Shown: one piece after another, positions 19,570-27,566 of the stretch | Numbering within the stretch: the first letter of the stretch is position 1 | Layout: each line of letters starts with the position of its first letter | NCBI GenBank assembly: GCA_018657065.1 | Contig: JABHXU010000025.1 | Span: 1 to 64,000 of the forward strand | From: an archaeon | GTDB lineage: Archaea > Nanobdellota > Nanobdellia > Woesearchaeales > GW2011-AR15 | Reading direction: 5' to 3' | Length of the DNA: 64,000 bases | Program-made: the position numbers and the translations under genes | Notes under the pieces: generated by a model | Seen by the model: the letters and a program-made list of their open reading frames with translations, nothing else | Databases searched by the model: none | What the model was told of the DNA's origin: nothing

Positions 19570-21581
19570 TTATAGTCAATTTTTAAATATGGTCTACAAT
19601 CTTTAGCACCACTTGGGTTTTCTCCTCCACAATTTTCTAAGTTATCTTCACCACTAAAACAAGTAATGTCACCATTACTACCTTTAGCATCATCACCAAT
19701 CCAATCTAAAAATATATTGCTGTAACCTTCATTGATATTGTAATTTACAATTGAAGTAACATCTACACAATTCCAATCATTAGGATTATTAATTATTCCT
19801 GTGGAAATAAGTAAAGATTCAGTAGAATGTATACGAATATCATTACAATAACTATAATCACTATTTCTAATAAAATTTGTTTGCTTATTATTTGATAAAT
19901 AATTATTGTATGCACAAATTTCAACACTTTTAATTGAAGAATCTTCTAAATAATAAATATCAAAATCAAATTGTCCAACAAAATTGAAATTTCTATTTAA
20001 TCTATTTTGGATAGCACAAAAATCTTTGGCATTACATTCAGAATATGTTACACAACTGTCACAATCATTGTTATAATATACTGCTTTTGTAGGAATAAAT
20101 TTTGGTGTTTTTGTTTTTTCTTCTGATAATGCGTATATTCCATCATCATAAACTACAAAATTTTTCTTACCACTTAATGTTGTGATTGCAGTTGATGTTC
20201 TTTGCCATCTTTTACAACTTTCATTTTCTTGTTGTGTGCATTTTAACACAACATCATCTTCATCAATATTAAGTTCAAATTGAACAGCTTGAGTATTGTT
20301 AATTAAGAATACAAAATTTGAAAGTCTATTGTCATTTGTTTCAATAGCTTTGATACTAGATTTAGATAAATTATTTGATAAAAGTCTAATAATATTATTT
20401 GAGTAGTTTAATACAACAGTATTATCAAATGAATCAATCAACTTAAAACCAACAAGTGAATTATTAAATCTTTGAAGATCAGTTAACATTATATTAATAG
20501 GAATAATTTGTTCAGTCACATTTGTTTCATTAACTAGTGTTTCATTGAACTTTAATGTCTCGTTAATAGATATATTTAAAATTGAATTATTTAGATCTGA
20601 AATATTTGTTAAATTACTAATTGTTTGATTTAAAATTGTAATGTTTGTTAGGTTTCCTAAAGACATATTTATTGAAATATTTGTATTATTAATTGTTGTA
20701 TTTAATTCAATAGAAACATTTGTTTCATTTGTTAGAACAGGGATTATAGGAATTTGAATTTCTTCACTATTTTCGCTAATATTGGTATATGTATAACTTA
20801 TACTTTTTATAAATAATTCAGTATCATCTAATAAGATTGTAAGTGTAATGTCATTTCCAGAGTTTACAATACAAGTATCTTTACAATAATTATTAAATGT
20901 TTTTACAAAACTATTTTCATTAGATGTTTCAGAATCAACTGAAGTATTAGTATTGGAATCATTTGATTCATTTTGTTCTGTGATGTTTGATTCAATCGTA
21001 GTATTTTCTTGAATTATTGTTTCATTGATTTCAATATTAATGTCAATTTCTTCTTCAATTATTTCTTCACCAAATGATTCATTTATTTCAGAGAGAATTT
21101 CAGATGAATTATCTTCAAAAGTAGTTGAATTAATTTGTTCAATTATTTCTTGAATGCTTTCATTATTATTTTCAAAAGTTTCATTAGATATTTTTTCTTC
21201 AATAAAGCTTTCATTATTTTCTAATGGAATATTTACAATTGTTTCATTATTATTTTCAGTAGAGGTATTGTCAATTACTAGTCCAGTCAGTAAATTTTGG
21301 TTTTTGTTTTCAAGATCTTGAATTTTGATTAAATTTAAATCATTGAATATTACTCTCCCAGTTCCATTTCCAGTAAATTCACCACTTATTCTTATTGAAG
21401 TTATTTCACCTTTAGCAGTGTATGTTAATCTACTTGTGGAATTAAAGAATTCTTGAATTTGGATAACTTCAACTTGTGATTCTCCAACAACAAAACCTGT
21501 GTGAGCTGGTTCAATCATCAAGAGTCCTATACTAAATGTTAAAATTATAGCATAAAAGAAAGTTGATTCAAGATTATTCAT
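19566..21581 (-). CDS. Asn/Thr-rich putative glycosylated surface protein with C-terminal DNRLRE-like domain
   Basis: 671 aa. An N-terminal hydrophobic segment (about 8-32) acts as signal or anchor. Residues about 95-370 are low-complexity and dominated by Asn, Glu, Ile, Ser and Thr, with more than thirty N-x-S/T sequons, so heavy N-glycosylation is likely. The last 140 residues have the pattern of the DNRLRE/CBM96-like jelly roll (CVDVTSIVNYN, GYSNIFLDW, then ITCFSGED and RPYLKIDY). Several Cys pairs (CDSCVTYSEC) lie just before it. Its start overlaps the HTH gene by 8 bases and its stop overlaps the giant gene by 4. Probably a partner or stalk component of the same surface structure. Confidence 0.7.
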   Translation of the reverse strand: MNNLESTFFYAIILTFSIGLLMIEPAHTGFVVGESQVEVIQIQEFFNSTSRLTYTAKGEITSIRISGEFTGNGTGRVIFNDLNLIKIQDLENKNQNLLTGLVIDNTSTENNNETIVNIPLENNESFIEEKISNETFENNNESIQEIIEQINSTTFEDNSSEILSEINESFGEEIIEEEIDINIEINETIIQENTTIESNITEQNESNDSNTNTSVDSETSNENSFVKTFNNYCKDTCIVNSGNDITLTILLDDTELFIKSISYTYTNISENSEEIQIPIIPVLTNETNVSIELNTTINNTNISINMSLGNLTNITILNQTISNLTNISDLNNSILNISINETLKFNETLVNETNVTEQIIPINIMLTDLQRFNNSLVGFKLIDSFDNTVVLNYSNNIIRLLSNNLSKSSIKAIETNDNRLSNFVFLINNTQAVQFELNIDEDDVVLKCTQQENESCKRWQRTSTAITTLSGKKNFVVYDDGIYALSEEKTKTPKFIPTKAVYYNNDCDSCVTYSECNAKDFCAIQNRLNRNFNFVGQFDFDIYYLEDSSIKSVEICAYNNYLSNNKQTNFIRNSDYSYCNDIRIHSTESLLISTGIINNPNDWNCVDVTSIVNYNINEGYSNIFLDWIGDDAKGSNGDITCFSGEDNLENCGGENPSGAKDCRPYLKIDYK

Positions 21582-22104
21582 CTTTTCTCACCCCTTTTTT
21601 AATAGCTCTATTGTATGTTGTCCAAATTGTTCTATCATCTCTATTTAAAATTACAGCAATCTCATGATAATTCATAGATTCTTTAAAAAATAAACATACA
21701 CTTTCAAAACAAGTATAATTTTTAGAAAAACTGCCAATAGGAATTTTATGTATATAATCAGAATTTAGTTTTGGAAAATACTTCTTCTTGGCTTTTTTAT
21801 AAGTAACTGCGCAATTATTTGGAGATCTATATGTTAATTTAGAAATTTCTTTAAAAGAAAGGTTTCTATTTTCATGTAAAAATTTTACAATGCTTTCAAA
21901 AATTCCTAACTCTTTATTGAAAATAGATCCAGGTAAATACTTTTCATATTCTTTTTTATCATTTAATGAAGCTTTGATTTCTTTATCTAAATGGTATTTT
22001 TCTTTTAATGAGGCAAGAAAAGAAGTTAAGAGTTTTTTATCTTGATTTGAGAGAACTGATTCTAGATCAATATCTACATTCAAGTCATCTCTTTTTACTT
22101 TCAT
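21574..22104 (-). CDS. Tandem helix-turn-helix DNA-binding protein (first gene of surface operon)
   Basis: 176 aa with an internal duplication. Unit 1 (about 57-107) is PGSIFNKELGIFESIVKFL...SFKEISKLTYRSPNNCAVTYKKAKKK and unit 2 (about 120-171) is PIGSFSKNYTCFESVCLFF...YHEIAVILNRDDRTIWTTYNRAIKK. Each ends in a helix-turn-helix-like pair of helices with a conserved T-Y-x-x-A-x-K-K recognition end, reminiscent of sigma-70 region 4-like HTHs; no known family is claimed. An acidic N-terminal region precedes them. Its coding end overlaps the surface gene, so it is made with the operon. Repeated AT-rich sites directly upstream are natural targets, which would make it an autoregulator; this is inference. 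Confidence 0.65.
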   Translation of the reverse strand: MKVKRDDLNVDIDLESVLSNQDKKLLTSFLASLKEKYHLDKEIKASLNDKKEYEKYLPGSIFNKELGIFESIVKFLHENRNLSFKEISKLTYRSPNNCAVTYKKAKKKYFPKLNSDYIHKIPIGSFSKNYTCFESVCLFFKESMNYHEIAVILNRDDRTIWTTYNRAIKKGVRKDE

Positions 22105-22113
22105 AATTACTAA

Positions 22114-22320
22114 TTATAAATTATTTAAGTAATAGTATTTATATTTTGTCATTATATTCAAATTAATTAAGTAATTATTAAATTAAATAAGTTAATTTTT
22201 TAGTATTTCTGCTATATAAATGTAAACTAAATGAGTTTTTTTTAAACTAAATGAGAAAAGAATATGTGTTTGATCATTAATTAAATAAGTATTTTTATAA
22301 ATTATTTAAGTAATTAAGTC
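22114..22320. promoter_or_regulatory. Array of repeated AT-rich operator-like sites
   Basis: An exact 20-mer (TTATAAATTATTTAAGTAAT) occurs at 22114-22133 and 22295-22314. Related TTAAGTAATT or AAATAAGT cores lie near 22165, 22185, 22283 and 22314. Between them the 13-mer TAAACTAAATGAG occurs at 22223-22235 and 22243-22255, exactly 20 bases apart, which is about two helical turns. The array sits immediately before the tandem-HTH gene. Spacing is irregular and there are no unique spacers, so it is not CRISPR. Confidence 0.55.
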
Positions 22321-22344
22321 TTTTGTTTTTTATATATTAGAATA

Positions 22345-22425
22345 AATGGAAAAGAATTAGAGGAAAGGTCTAGGAAAAGGCGGGCCTTTTCCTAGGAATA
22401 GACAGAGGGTGAGTCCTTTAATTGA
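22345..22425. ncRNA. GC-rich structured element (candidate leader RNA)
   Basis: In an otherwise very AT-rich intergenic region, CTAGGAAAAGG (22370-22380) and CCTTTTCCTAG (22385-22395) form a perfect 11-base-pair stem with a 4-base loop. AATT/AAAGG (22355-22368) can pair with CCTTTAATT (22415-22423) to close an outer stem. It would be transcribed on the minus strand as part of the surface-operon leader. A free-standing RNA on the plus strand cannot be excluded. It was not recognised as tRNA, SRP RNA or RNase P RNA. Confidence 0.45.
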
Positions 22426-22443
22426 GCGTGAATCTTTCATGGG

Positions 22444-22539
22444 TTACACCATCGTGGAGATGTTAGTATAAATGAATTGTTCAAATGTTGGAAAATCAAA
22501 TAATTGGTGCCAAAAATTTATTTTATCTTTTTTAGTCAT
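22444..22539 (-). CDS. 31-codon leader ORF upstream of the surface operon
   Basis: ATG at 22539 is preceded at 6 bases by GAGGTGG, one of the strongest Shine-Dalgarno sequences in the window, and runs 31 codons to TAA (MTKKDKINFWHQLFDF at the start). A TATA box lies about 50 bases upstream. The GC-rich hairpin begins about 20 bases after its stop, and 340 bases separate it from the HTH gene. A leader peptide, a small protein or the remnant of a longer broken gene are all possible; a second short frame with ATG follows 3 bases after the stop. No family is recognised. Confidence 0.4.
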   Translation of the reverse strand: MTKKDKINFWHQLFDFPTFEQFIYTNISTMV

Positions 22540-22585
22540 ATTTAACCACCTCACAATTTGTTATATGAAAATTAATGATCAAAAT

Positions 22586-22596
22586 CATATATAAAC
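22586..22596 (-). promoter_or_regulatory. TATA box for the surface-operon leader
   Basis: GTTTATATATG on the minus strand; a start about 26 bases downstream (about 22565) leaves a 25-base leader before the Shine-Dalgarno-bearing mini-ORF. Confidence 0.45.
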
Positions 22597-22662
22597 AGTC
22601 GTAAGCAAAAATCTGATTATAAATTCACAAAATTTAAAAACCCCAAAAACAAAAAACAGTTA

Positions 22663-23322
22663 ATGAATACATTATATTTAGTAGAGTTTAGATTTTTTCT
22701 TTTACCTGTTTTAATGCAGGTATTTTTTGCAATAATTACTTTGTTTATATCATATCAAGCATTTAAAGTTTTTAGAATAACAAAACATCCACAGTCAAAA
22801 TCTATGAGTGCTGCTTTTTTTTTAATTTTTATTTCTTACGTCGTTCAAGCAACAATTAATTTTTTGAATGTTATGAAAATTAATCCAGATATTTATGTTG
22901 TTTTTGGTATTCATCCATTAAGCGTATTTCATAATCAAGGTCTTTATTTTCATATTTTGTTTATGACTTTTGGACTTGCTTTTTTAATGTTTACAGTATT
23001 TAAATCAAAAGAATCTAGTTTACTTTGGTATTTTGTGTTAACTTCTGTACTAGTATTTTTTCTTTCAAGTAATAAACTAATTGGATTTTTTATGTTAACT
23101 GTTCTTTATTTAGCATTTTTATCTTACCATTATATGCTTAATTACAAAAAAAGAAAAAAAATTGGTCCTTTACTTGTAGCACTTGCTTTTGTTTCAATGC
23201 TTATAGGACATTTAGGATTTTTGTTTTTAACGAAATCAACATTGTTCTATGCAATTGGGCATAGTTTTAGTTTTGTTGGATATCTATTGTTATTAGTTAA
23301 TTATCATATTATAAAAAAATGA
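22663..23322 (+). CDS. Seven-helix integral membrane protein
   Basis: 219 aa composed almost entirely of seven hydrophobic helices (about 12-32, 46-66, 88-110, 119-137, 139-155, 166-187, 193-214) joined by short loops with basic residues (KRKKI) on one side. There is no enzyme motif and no recognised family. The stop overlaps the start of a winged-helix regulator (ATGA). The coupling suggests a membrane sensor with its own DNA-binding partner, but this rests on context. A TATA-like TTATAAAT lies about 40 bases upstream. Confidence 0.65.
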   Translation: MNTLYLVEFRFFLLPVLMQVFFAIITLFISYQAFKVFRITKHPQSKSMSAAFFLIFISYVVQATINFLNVMKINPDIYVVFGIHPLSVFHNQGLYFHILFMTFGLAFLMFTVFKSKESSLLWYFVLTSVLVFFLSSNKLIGFFMLTVLYLAFLSYHYMLNYKKRKKIGPLLVALAFVSMLIGHLGFLFLTKSTLFYAIGHSFSFVGYLLLLVNYHIIKK

Positions 23323-23591
23323 GAAAAAGAGACCGCTTGGAAATAATTAAAGATATTCTTCAAGCAATTTCAGATAAGAGAGGAAATATCAAACCTACGC
23401 ACATTATGTATAAAGCAAATCTTTCTCATCAAATGCTGACTGAATATATGAATGAAATTCTCGAAAAAGAATTAGCAGATGAAACAATTATTAAGAAAAA
23501 AAAGAAATATGAAATTACAACTAAAGGGCTAAGTTATCTTAAAGATTATAATATGATCCGAGGATTTGTTGATTCTTACGGACTTGAGTAA
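23319..23591 (+). CDS. Winged-helix transcriptional regulator (HTH_45/ArnR1-like)
   Basis: 90 aa, a single winged helix of the archaeal COG3432-type group. The N-terminal RDRLEIIKDIL helix is followed by THIMYKANLSHQMLTEYM (recognition helix) and the wing YEITTKGLSYLKDY. This compact family regulates transcription in many archaea. It overlaps the seven-helix protein gene by 4 bases and was probably made with it. The target is unknown. Confidence 0.8.
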   Translation: MRKRDRLEIIKDILQAISDKRGNIKPTHIMYKANLSHQMLTEYMNEILEKELADETIIKKKKKYEITTKGLSYLKDYNMIRGFVDSYGLE

Positions 23592-23637
23592 TTATTAAAC
23601 ATTAATTTTTTAATTGAATTATTTTATCATTACTATT

Positions 23638-24432
23638 ATGAAATTAATTTCTTGGAATGTGAATGGAATTCGAGCTGTAATAAAAAAAGGTTTTTTAGAT
23701 TTTTTAAAAAAAGAAGATCCAGATATTTTGTGTATTCAAGAAACAAAAGCTCATAGAGAACAAGTAGATCTTAATCTACCTCAATATAATATGTTTTGGA
23801 ATTCAGCAGAAAAAAAAGGATATAGTGGTACATTGATTTTAAGTAAAATTAAACCATTATTTGTCCAAAAGGGAATAGGTTTAGAAGAGCACGATAATGA
23901 AGGAAGAGTATTAACTGCAGAATATAATTCTTTTTACTTAGTTAATGTATATACTCCTAATTCTAAAAGAGGATTAGAAAGAATTGAATATCGGCAAAAA
24001 TGGGATCACGATTTTTTATTATTTTTAAAAAGATTAGAAGAAAAAAAACCAGTTATTGTATGCGGCGATTTAAATGTTGCACATAAAGAAATTGATTTAA
24101 AAAATCCTAAATCAAATATGACAACAAAAACTAGGCCAGGTAATGCCGGTTTTTCAGATCAAGAAAGACAAGGATTTACAAATTTAGTTGAAAGTGGATT
24201 TATTGATACATTTAGATATTTACATCCTGATGAAATAAAATATTCCTGGTGGAGTTATATGTTTCAAGCAAGAATGAAGAATGTTGGTTGGAGAATTGAT
24301 TATTTTGTTGTTTCAAGTTCAATTATTAAAAATGTAAAACAAGCAGATATTTTAACAGAAGTTATGGGAAGTGATCATTGTCCGGTTTTACTTACTTATA
24401 GTACGCAACAGGATGACCGATTAGCGTACTAA
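23638..24432 (+). CDS. xthA: Exodeoxyribonuclease III / AP endonuclease
   Basis: 264 aa from the ATG at 23638, the family length. All catalytic motifs of the Xth branch of the endonuclease/exonuclease/phosphatase superfamily are visible: WNVNGIRA, QETKA (metal Glu), YTPNSKRGLERIEYR, GDLNVAHKEIDL (Asp and Asn), GFSDQER, RIDYF and GSDHCPV (catalytic His). It cuts DNA at abasic sites and removes 3' blocks in base-excision repair. A TTG at 23614 is in frame but would add eight residues before the conserved start MKLISWN. A hairpin follows the stop. Confidence 0.92.
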   Translation: MKLISWNVNGIRAVIKKGFLDFLKKEDPDILCIQETKAHREQVDLNLPQYNMFWNSAEKKGYSGTLILSKIKPLFVQKGIGLEEHDNEGRVLTAEYNSFYLVNVYTPNSKRGLERIEYRQKWDHDFLLFLKRLEEKKPVIVCGDLNVAHKEIDLKNPKSNMTTKTRPGNAGFSDQERQGFTNLVESGFIDTFRYLHPDEIKYSWWSYMFQARMKNVGWRIDYFVVSSSIIKNVKQADILTEVMGSDHCPVLLTYSTQQDDRLAY

Positions 24433-24434
24433 CT

Positions 24435-24460
24435 ATTAAATGAACTAAGATTCATTTAAT
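24435..24460. terminator. Hairpin after exonuclease III
   Basis: ATTAAATGAA and TTCATTTAAT form a perfect 10-base-pair stem around a 6-base loop, two bases after the xthA stop and 46 bases before the next start. Confidence 0.45.
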
Positions 24461-24506
24461 ATTATGATGCATAATTATTTTAAAGTAACATTAATTCTAT
24501 GAAAGA

Positions 24507-25151
24507 ATGATAAAAGGTATAATTTTTGACATGGATGGTGTAGTAATTGATAGTAATAGTTTTCATTATAATAATTGGAATTCTTATTTTGAAGAACATT
24601 TCGGAGTAACATTACCTAAAGAAGAGTTTGGAATGAAATTAGGTGAGAGTCATCATCATTTCACACTTCATTTTGTAAATAAATATGCTAATAAAGCAGA
24701 TTTTGAAAAAGTTAGGTCAGATATTTATGCAAGGTATAGTATTAATAGGGAGAAAATTCCACTTAAAAAAAATTTCAAAGAAACATTAATTGAATTAAGT
24801 AAAAATTATAAAATTGCAATAGCATCAGGCGCAAATATTGAAGCAGTTATTGATACTCTAAAAATATATGGAATAACAAAATATTTTGATTTTAAAATTG
24901 GTGGAGATCAAGTCAAAAGAGCAAAACCAAATCCTGAAATTTTTTTAAACGCTGCAAAAGGAATTGGTTTGAAACCAGAAGAATGTGTTGTTATTGAAGA
25001 TGCAGCAATGGGACTTCAAGCAGCAAAAGCAGCAAATATAAAATGTATAATGGTTGATGATGTTATAACAGCATCTCAAGATCATAGTGCGGCAGATGGA
25101 AAAATTGAAAATTTCGAAGAACTAATTGAAAAAATTAAAAAGTTAAATTAA
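24507..25151 (+). CDS. HAD-family phosphatase / beta-phosphoglucomutase-like hydrolase
   Basis: 214 aa, HAD superfamily subfamily IA. Motif I is DMDGVVIDS (nucleophile Asp9), motif II lies in IAIASGAN, motif III has the Lys of KRAKPNPEIF, and motif IV is VIEDAAMGLQAAKAA. The alpha-helical cap (about 15-90) is of the phosphoglucomutase/phosphatase type. It should hydrolyse or isomerise a small sugar phosphate; the exact substrate is unclear. It stands alone. Confidence 0.88.
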   Translation: MIKGIIFDMDGVVIDSNSFHYNNWNSYFEEHFGVTLPKEEFGMKLGESHHHFTLHFVNKYANKADFEKVRSDIYARYSINREKIPLKKNFKETLIELSKNYKIAIASGANIEAVIDTLKIYGITKYFDFKIGGDQVKRAKPNPEIFLNAAKGIGLKPEECVVIEDAAMGLQAAKAANIKCIMVDDVITASQDHSAADGKIENFEELIEKIKKLN

Positions 25152-25167
25152 TCCTAATTCTTTTTTT

Positions 25168-25515
25168 TTATTTTATAAAAACAAGTACAATTTTCATAAC
25201 TGTAAGTGAACCTATGGCCCAGGAAATTGGAATCCAAATTGGAAGATTAAAAAAAGTTGGATTTGCAAAATTATAAATTCCTACTGTTGTTAAAACAAGT
25301 TCAATAATTGTTCCAATTAAACCTCCAACAAAAAATAATGTGTGATCTCTAGGTTTGTACCAAAAGATAGTTCTAGTAATGTAAAGAGTTGTTAATAAAA
25401 TTAGAGTTAATATATTGTTTTGCCAAAATAAAATTACTAAAAATAAACATAATGATAAAATTAAAAATTCTCTAATAATTTCTCGTTTTTGATGTTTTTT
25501 TAATTTTTTAAACAT
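25168..25515 (-). CDS. Small four-helix membrane protein
   Basis: 115 aa with about four membrane helices, a basic N-terminus (KKLKKHQKRE) and a GGLIGTIIELVLTTVGIYNF segment followed by PIWIPISWAIG. The Gly/Glu and Pro-Trp pattern recalls DUF2878-type membrane proteins, but the match is too weak to name. It starts 3 bases after the Lrp gene's stop, with GAGAGGT of that gene's end as ribosome-binding site, so it is translated with the regulator and could be its target. Confidence 0.55.
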   Translation of the reverse strand: MFKKLKKHQKREIIREFLILSLCLFLVILFWQNNILTLILLTTLYITRTIFWYKPRDHTLFFVGGLIGTIIELVLTTVGIYNFANPTFFNLPIWIPISWAIGSLTVMKIVLVFIK

Positions 25516-25518
25516 TTT

Positions 25519-25938
25519 TTATAACCTCTCTTTGATTTTTATTGTGCTAACCATAGTTAGAGTATCTTTAACTTCAGGAAGTTTTCGTAGCTCTAAAATA
25601 AAATCATTGAATTTTCCTATATTTTGAAATTTACATTTCATAACTAAATCATAACTTCCTGTGATTCCAAAAACATCTTTTATGCAAGATTTTTTAAAAA
25701 ATAAATTAGGTATTTCTTTATTTGAATTAACTAAAATAAAAACAATAAAATCTTCATTCATTGTTTTATCATTAGTTACAATTGAGAATTTTTCAATTGT
25801 ATTGTCTTCTAATAATTTTTGAATTCTAGAATGGATGGTTGAGGGTCTAATTTTAGTTTTTTCGAAAATGTCTTTTAGAGACTGTCTACTGTCTTTTTTT
25901 AGTTGTTTTATTATTTTTTTATCTGTTTTATCAAGCAT
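25519..25938 (-). CDS. Lrp/AsnC-family transcriptional regulator
   Basis: 139 aa. The N-terminal winged HTH (about 1-55; LDKTDKKIIKQLKKDSRQS, then IRPSTIHSRIQKLLED) is joined to a C-terminal RAM ligand-binding domain (about 62-139) with the ITGSYDLVMKCK turn typical of the family. It should bind an amino acid or similar ligand and act as an octamer or dimer. It is cotranscribed with a small membrane protein, perhaps an exporter it controls. Confidence 0.9.
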   Translation of the reverse strand: MLDKTDKKIIKQLKKDSRQSLKDIFEKTKIRPSTIHSRIQKLLEDNTIEKFSIVTNDKTMNEDFIVFILVNSNKEIPNLFFKKSCIKDVFGITGSYDLVMKCKFQNIGKFNDFILELRKLPEVKDTLTMVSTIKIKERL

Positions 25939-26034
25939 AATATTTGTAAATTTTCTATGTTTTTTATATTTTTCTAATTATTTTACAACAAAATCTATAT
26001 TTTATTAAATATTAATTATATTTTTTAATATAAT

Positions 26035-26045
26035 CTTTATAAATA
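26035..26045 (+). promoter_or_regulatory. TATA box of ahcY
   Basis: CTTTATAAATA at about 26 bases before a predicted start near 26066, leaving about ten bases of leader to the ATG at 26076. Confidence 0.45.
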
Positions 26046-26075
26046 TGCATTTCTTTTTTTCTTTTGTGATTTATT

Positions 26076-27485
26076 ATGGATATAACTAATGAATATATTG
26101 TAAAAGATTTAAGTTTGGCAGGGCGTGGAAGAAAAGAAATTGTTCTAGCTGAAAAAGAAATGCCTGGACTAATGGCTTTAAGACAGAAATATGGTGAAGA
26201 AAAACCATTGAAAGGCGCTAGAATTACAGGAAGTTTACATATGACTTTGCAAACAGCAGTACTGATTGAAACATTAACAAAATTAGGCGCTGATGTTAGA
26301 TGGGCATCATGTAATATTTATAGTACACATGATCCTGCAGCTAGTGCAATAGCAAAAGAAGGAGTTCCAGTTTTCGCATATAAAGGTGAAACATTAAAAG
26401 AATATTGGGAGTATACAGCTAAAGCATTAGATTTTAATGGAAAGGGCCCTCAAATTATTGTAGATGATGGTGGAGACGCTACTCTTATGATTCATAAGGG
26501 TATGGAAATAGAAAAAGATCCTTCAATTCTTGAAAAAGATTATTCAAACGAGGGAGAAGATTATCAAGAATTAATGAATACTCTAAAAGAAATATATAAT
26601 GAAACACCTACAAGATGGACAAGTATATTAAATGAAGTAAGAGGTTGCTCTGAAGAAACAACAACAGGAGTCCATAGATTATATCAAATGATGGAACAAG
26701 GAAAATTATTGTTTCCGGCTATTAATGTAAATGATTCAGTTACTAAATCAAAATTTGATAATTTATATGGATGTAGAGAATCACTTGCAGATGGGATTAA
26801 ACGAGGAACTGATGTAATGGTTGCAGGAAAAATCGTTGTTGTTTGTGGATATGGAGACGTAGGGAAAGGATGTGCACAATCAATGAAAGGTTTTGGTGCA
26901 AGAGTAATTATAAATGAAATTGATCCTATTTGTGCACTTCAAGCATCAATGGAAGGTTTTGAAGTAAAACCTGTTGAAGATTCTTTAGATGAAGGAGATA
27001 TTTATGTCACAGCAACAGGAAACAAAGATATAATTACAATTGAGCACATGGAAAAAATGAAGGATCATGCTATTGTTTGTAATATTGGTCATTTTGATAA
27101 TGAAATTCAAATGGATAAATTAGAAAAGTATCCAGGAATTCAAGAAATAAATATTAAACCACAAGTTGACAAATTTACTTTTCCAGATGGACACTCAATA
27201 ATTATGTTGAGTAGAGGGAGATTAGTTAATTTAGGAAATGCTAAAGGACATCCAAGTTTTGTAATGAGTAATAGTTTTACTAATCAAGTTTTAGCTCAAA
27301 TTAAACTTTGGAAAGAAGATCATGAAGTAGGTGTTTATATGTTACCTAAAGAACTTGATGAAGAGGTAGCAAGATTACATTTAAATCAACTTGGCGTTAA
27401 GTTAACTAAATTGTCTAAGGAACAATCCGACTATGTAGGAATACCTGTTGAAGGTCCATATAAAAGTGATCATTATAGGTATTAA
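26076..27485 (+). CDS. ahcY: Adenosylhomocysteinase
   Basis: 469 aa. It hydrolyses S-adenosylhomocysteine to adenosine and homocysteine, clearing the product of SAM-dependent methylation. Evident parts are [50 protein letters not shown], the NAD-binding [10 protein letters not shown] (about 259-268), [20 protein letters not shown] and the C-terminal DHYRY. It carries the insertion of about 40 residues after the DDGGD motif ([14 protein letters not shown]...) that is characteristic of many bacterial and eukaryotic enzymes and absent from typical archaeal forms of about 420 aa. Horizontal acquisition from bacteria is likely. Confidence 0.95.
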   Translation: MDITNEYIVKDLSLAGRGRKEIVLAEKEMPGLMALRQKYGEEKPLKGARITGSLHMTLQTAVLIETLTKLGADVRWASCNIYSTHDPAASAIAKEGVPVFAYKGETLKEYWEYTAKALDFNGKGPQIIVDDGGDATLMIHKGMEIEKDPSILEKDYSNEGEDYQELMNTLKEIYNETPTRWTSILNEVRGCSEETTTGVHRLYQMMEQGKLLFPAINVNDSVTKSKFDNLYGCRESLADGIKRGTDVMVAGKIVVVCGYGDVGKGCAQSMKGFGARVIINEIDPICALQASMEGFEVKPVEDSLDEGDIYVTATGNKDIITIEHMEKMKDHAIVCNIGHFDNEIQMDKLEKYPGIQEINIKPQVDKFTFPDGHSIIMLSRGRLVNLGNAKGHPSFVMSNSFTNQVLAQIKLWKEDHEVGVYMLPKELDEEVARLHLNQLGVKLTKLSKEQSDYVGIPVEGPYKSDHYRY

Positions 27486-27566
27486 GAGAATTTTTCATTA
27501 TTTTTTTCCTTTTTTACAAAAATTTCTTTAAATCAATTTATAATTTTGTTTTGATTTCTATTTTTT

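Noticed and set aside
22114-22320. Repeat array as CRISPR
   Set aside because: Repeats are short, AT-rich and irregularly spaced, spacers are not uniform and no cas gene is near.
22345-22463. GC-rich island as a fragment of 23S rRNA or as RNase P RNA
   Set aside because: A few short motifs (GAGGAAAG, AGAGGGTGAGTCC) look similar, but neither the order of conserved elements nor the length fits, and no flanking rRNA sequence follows.
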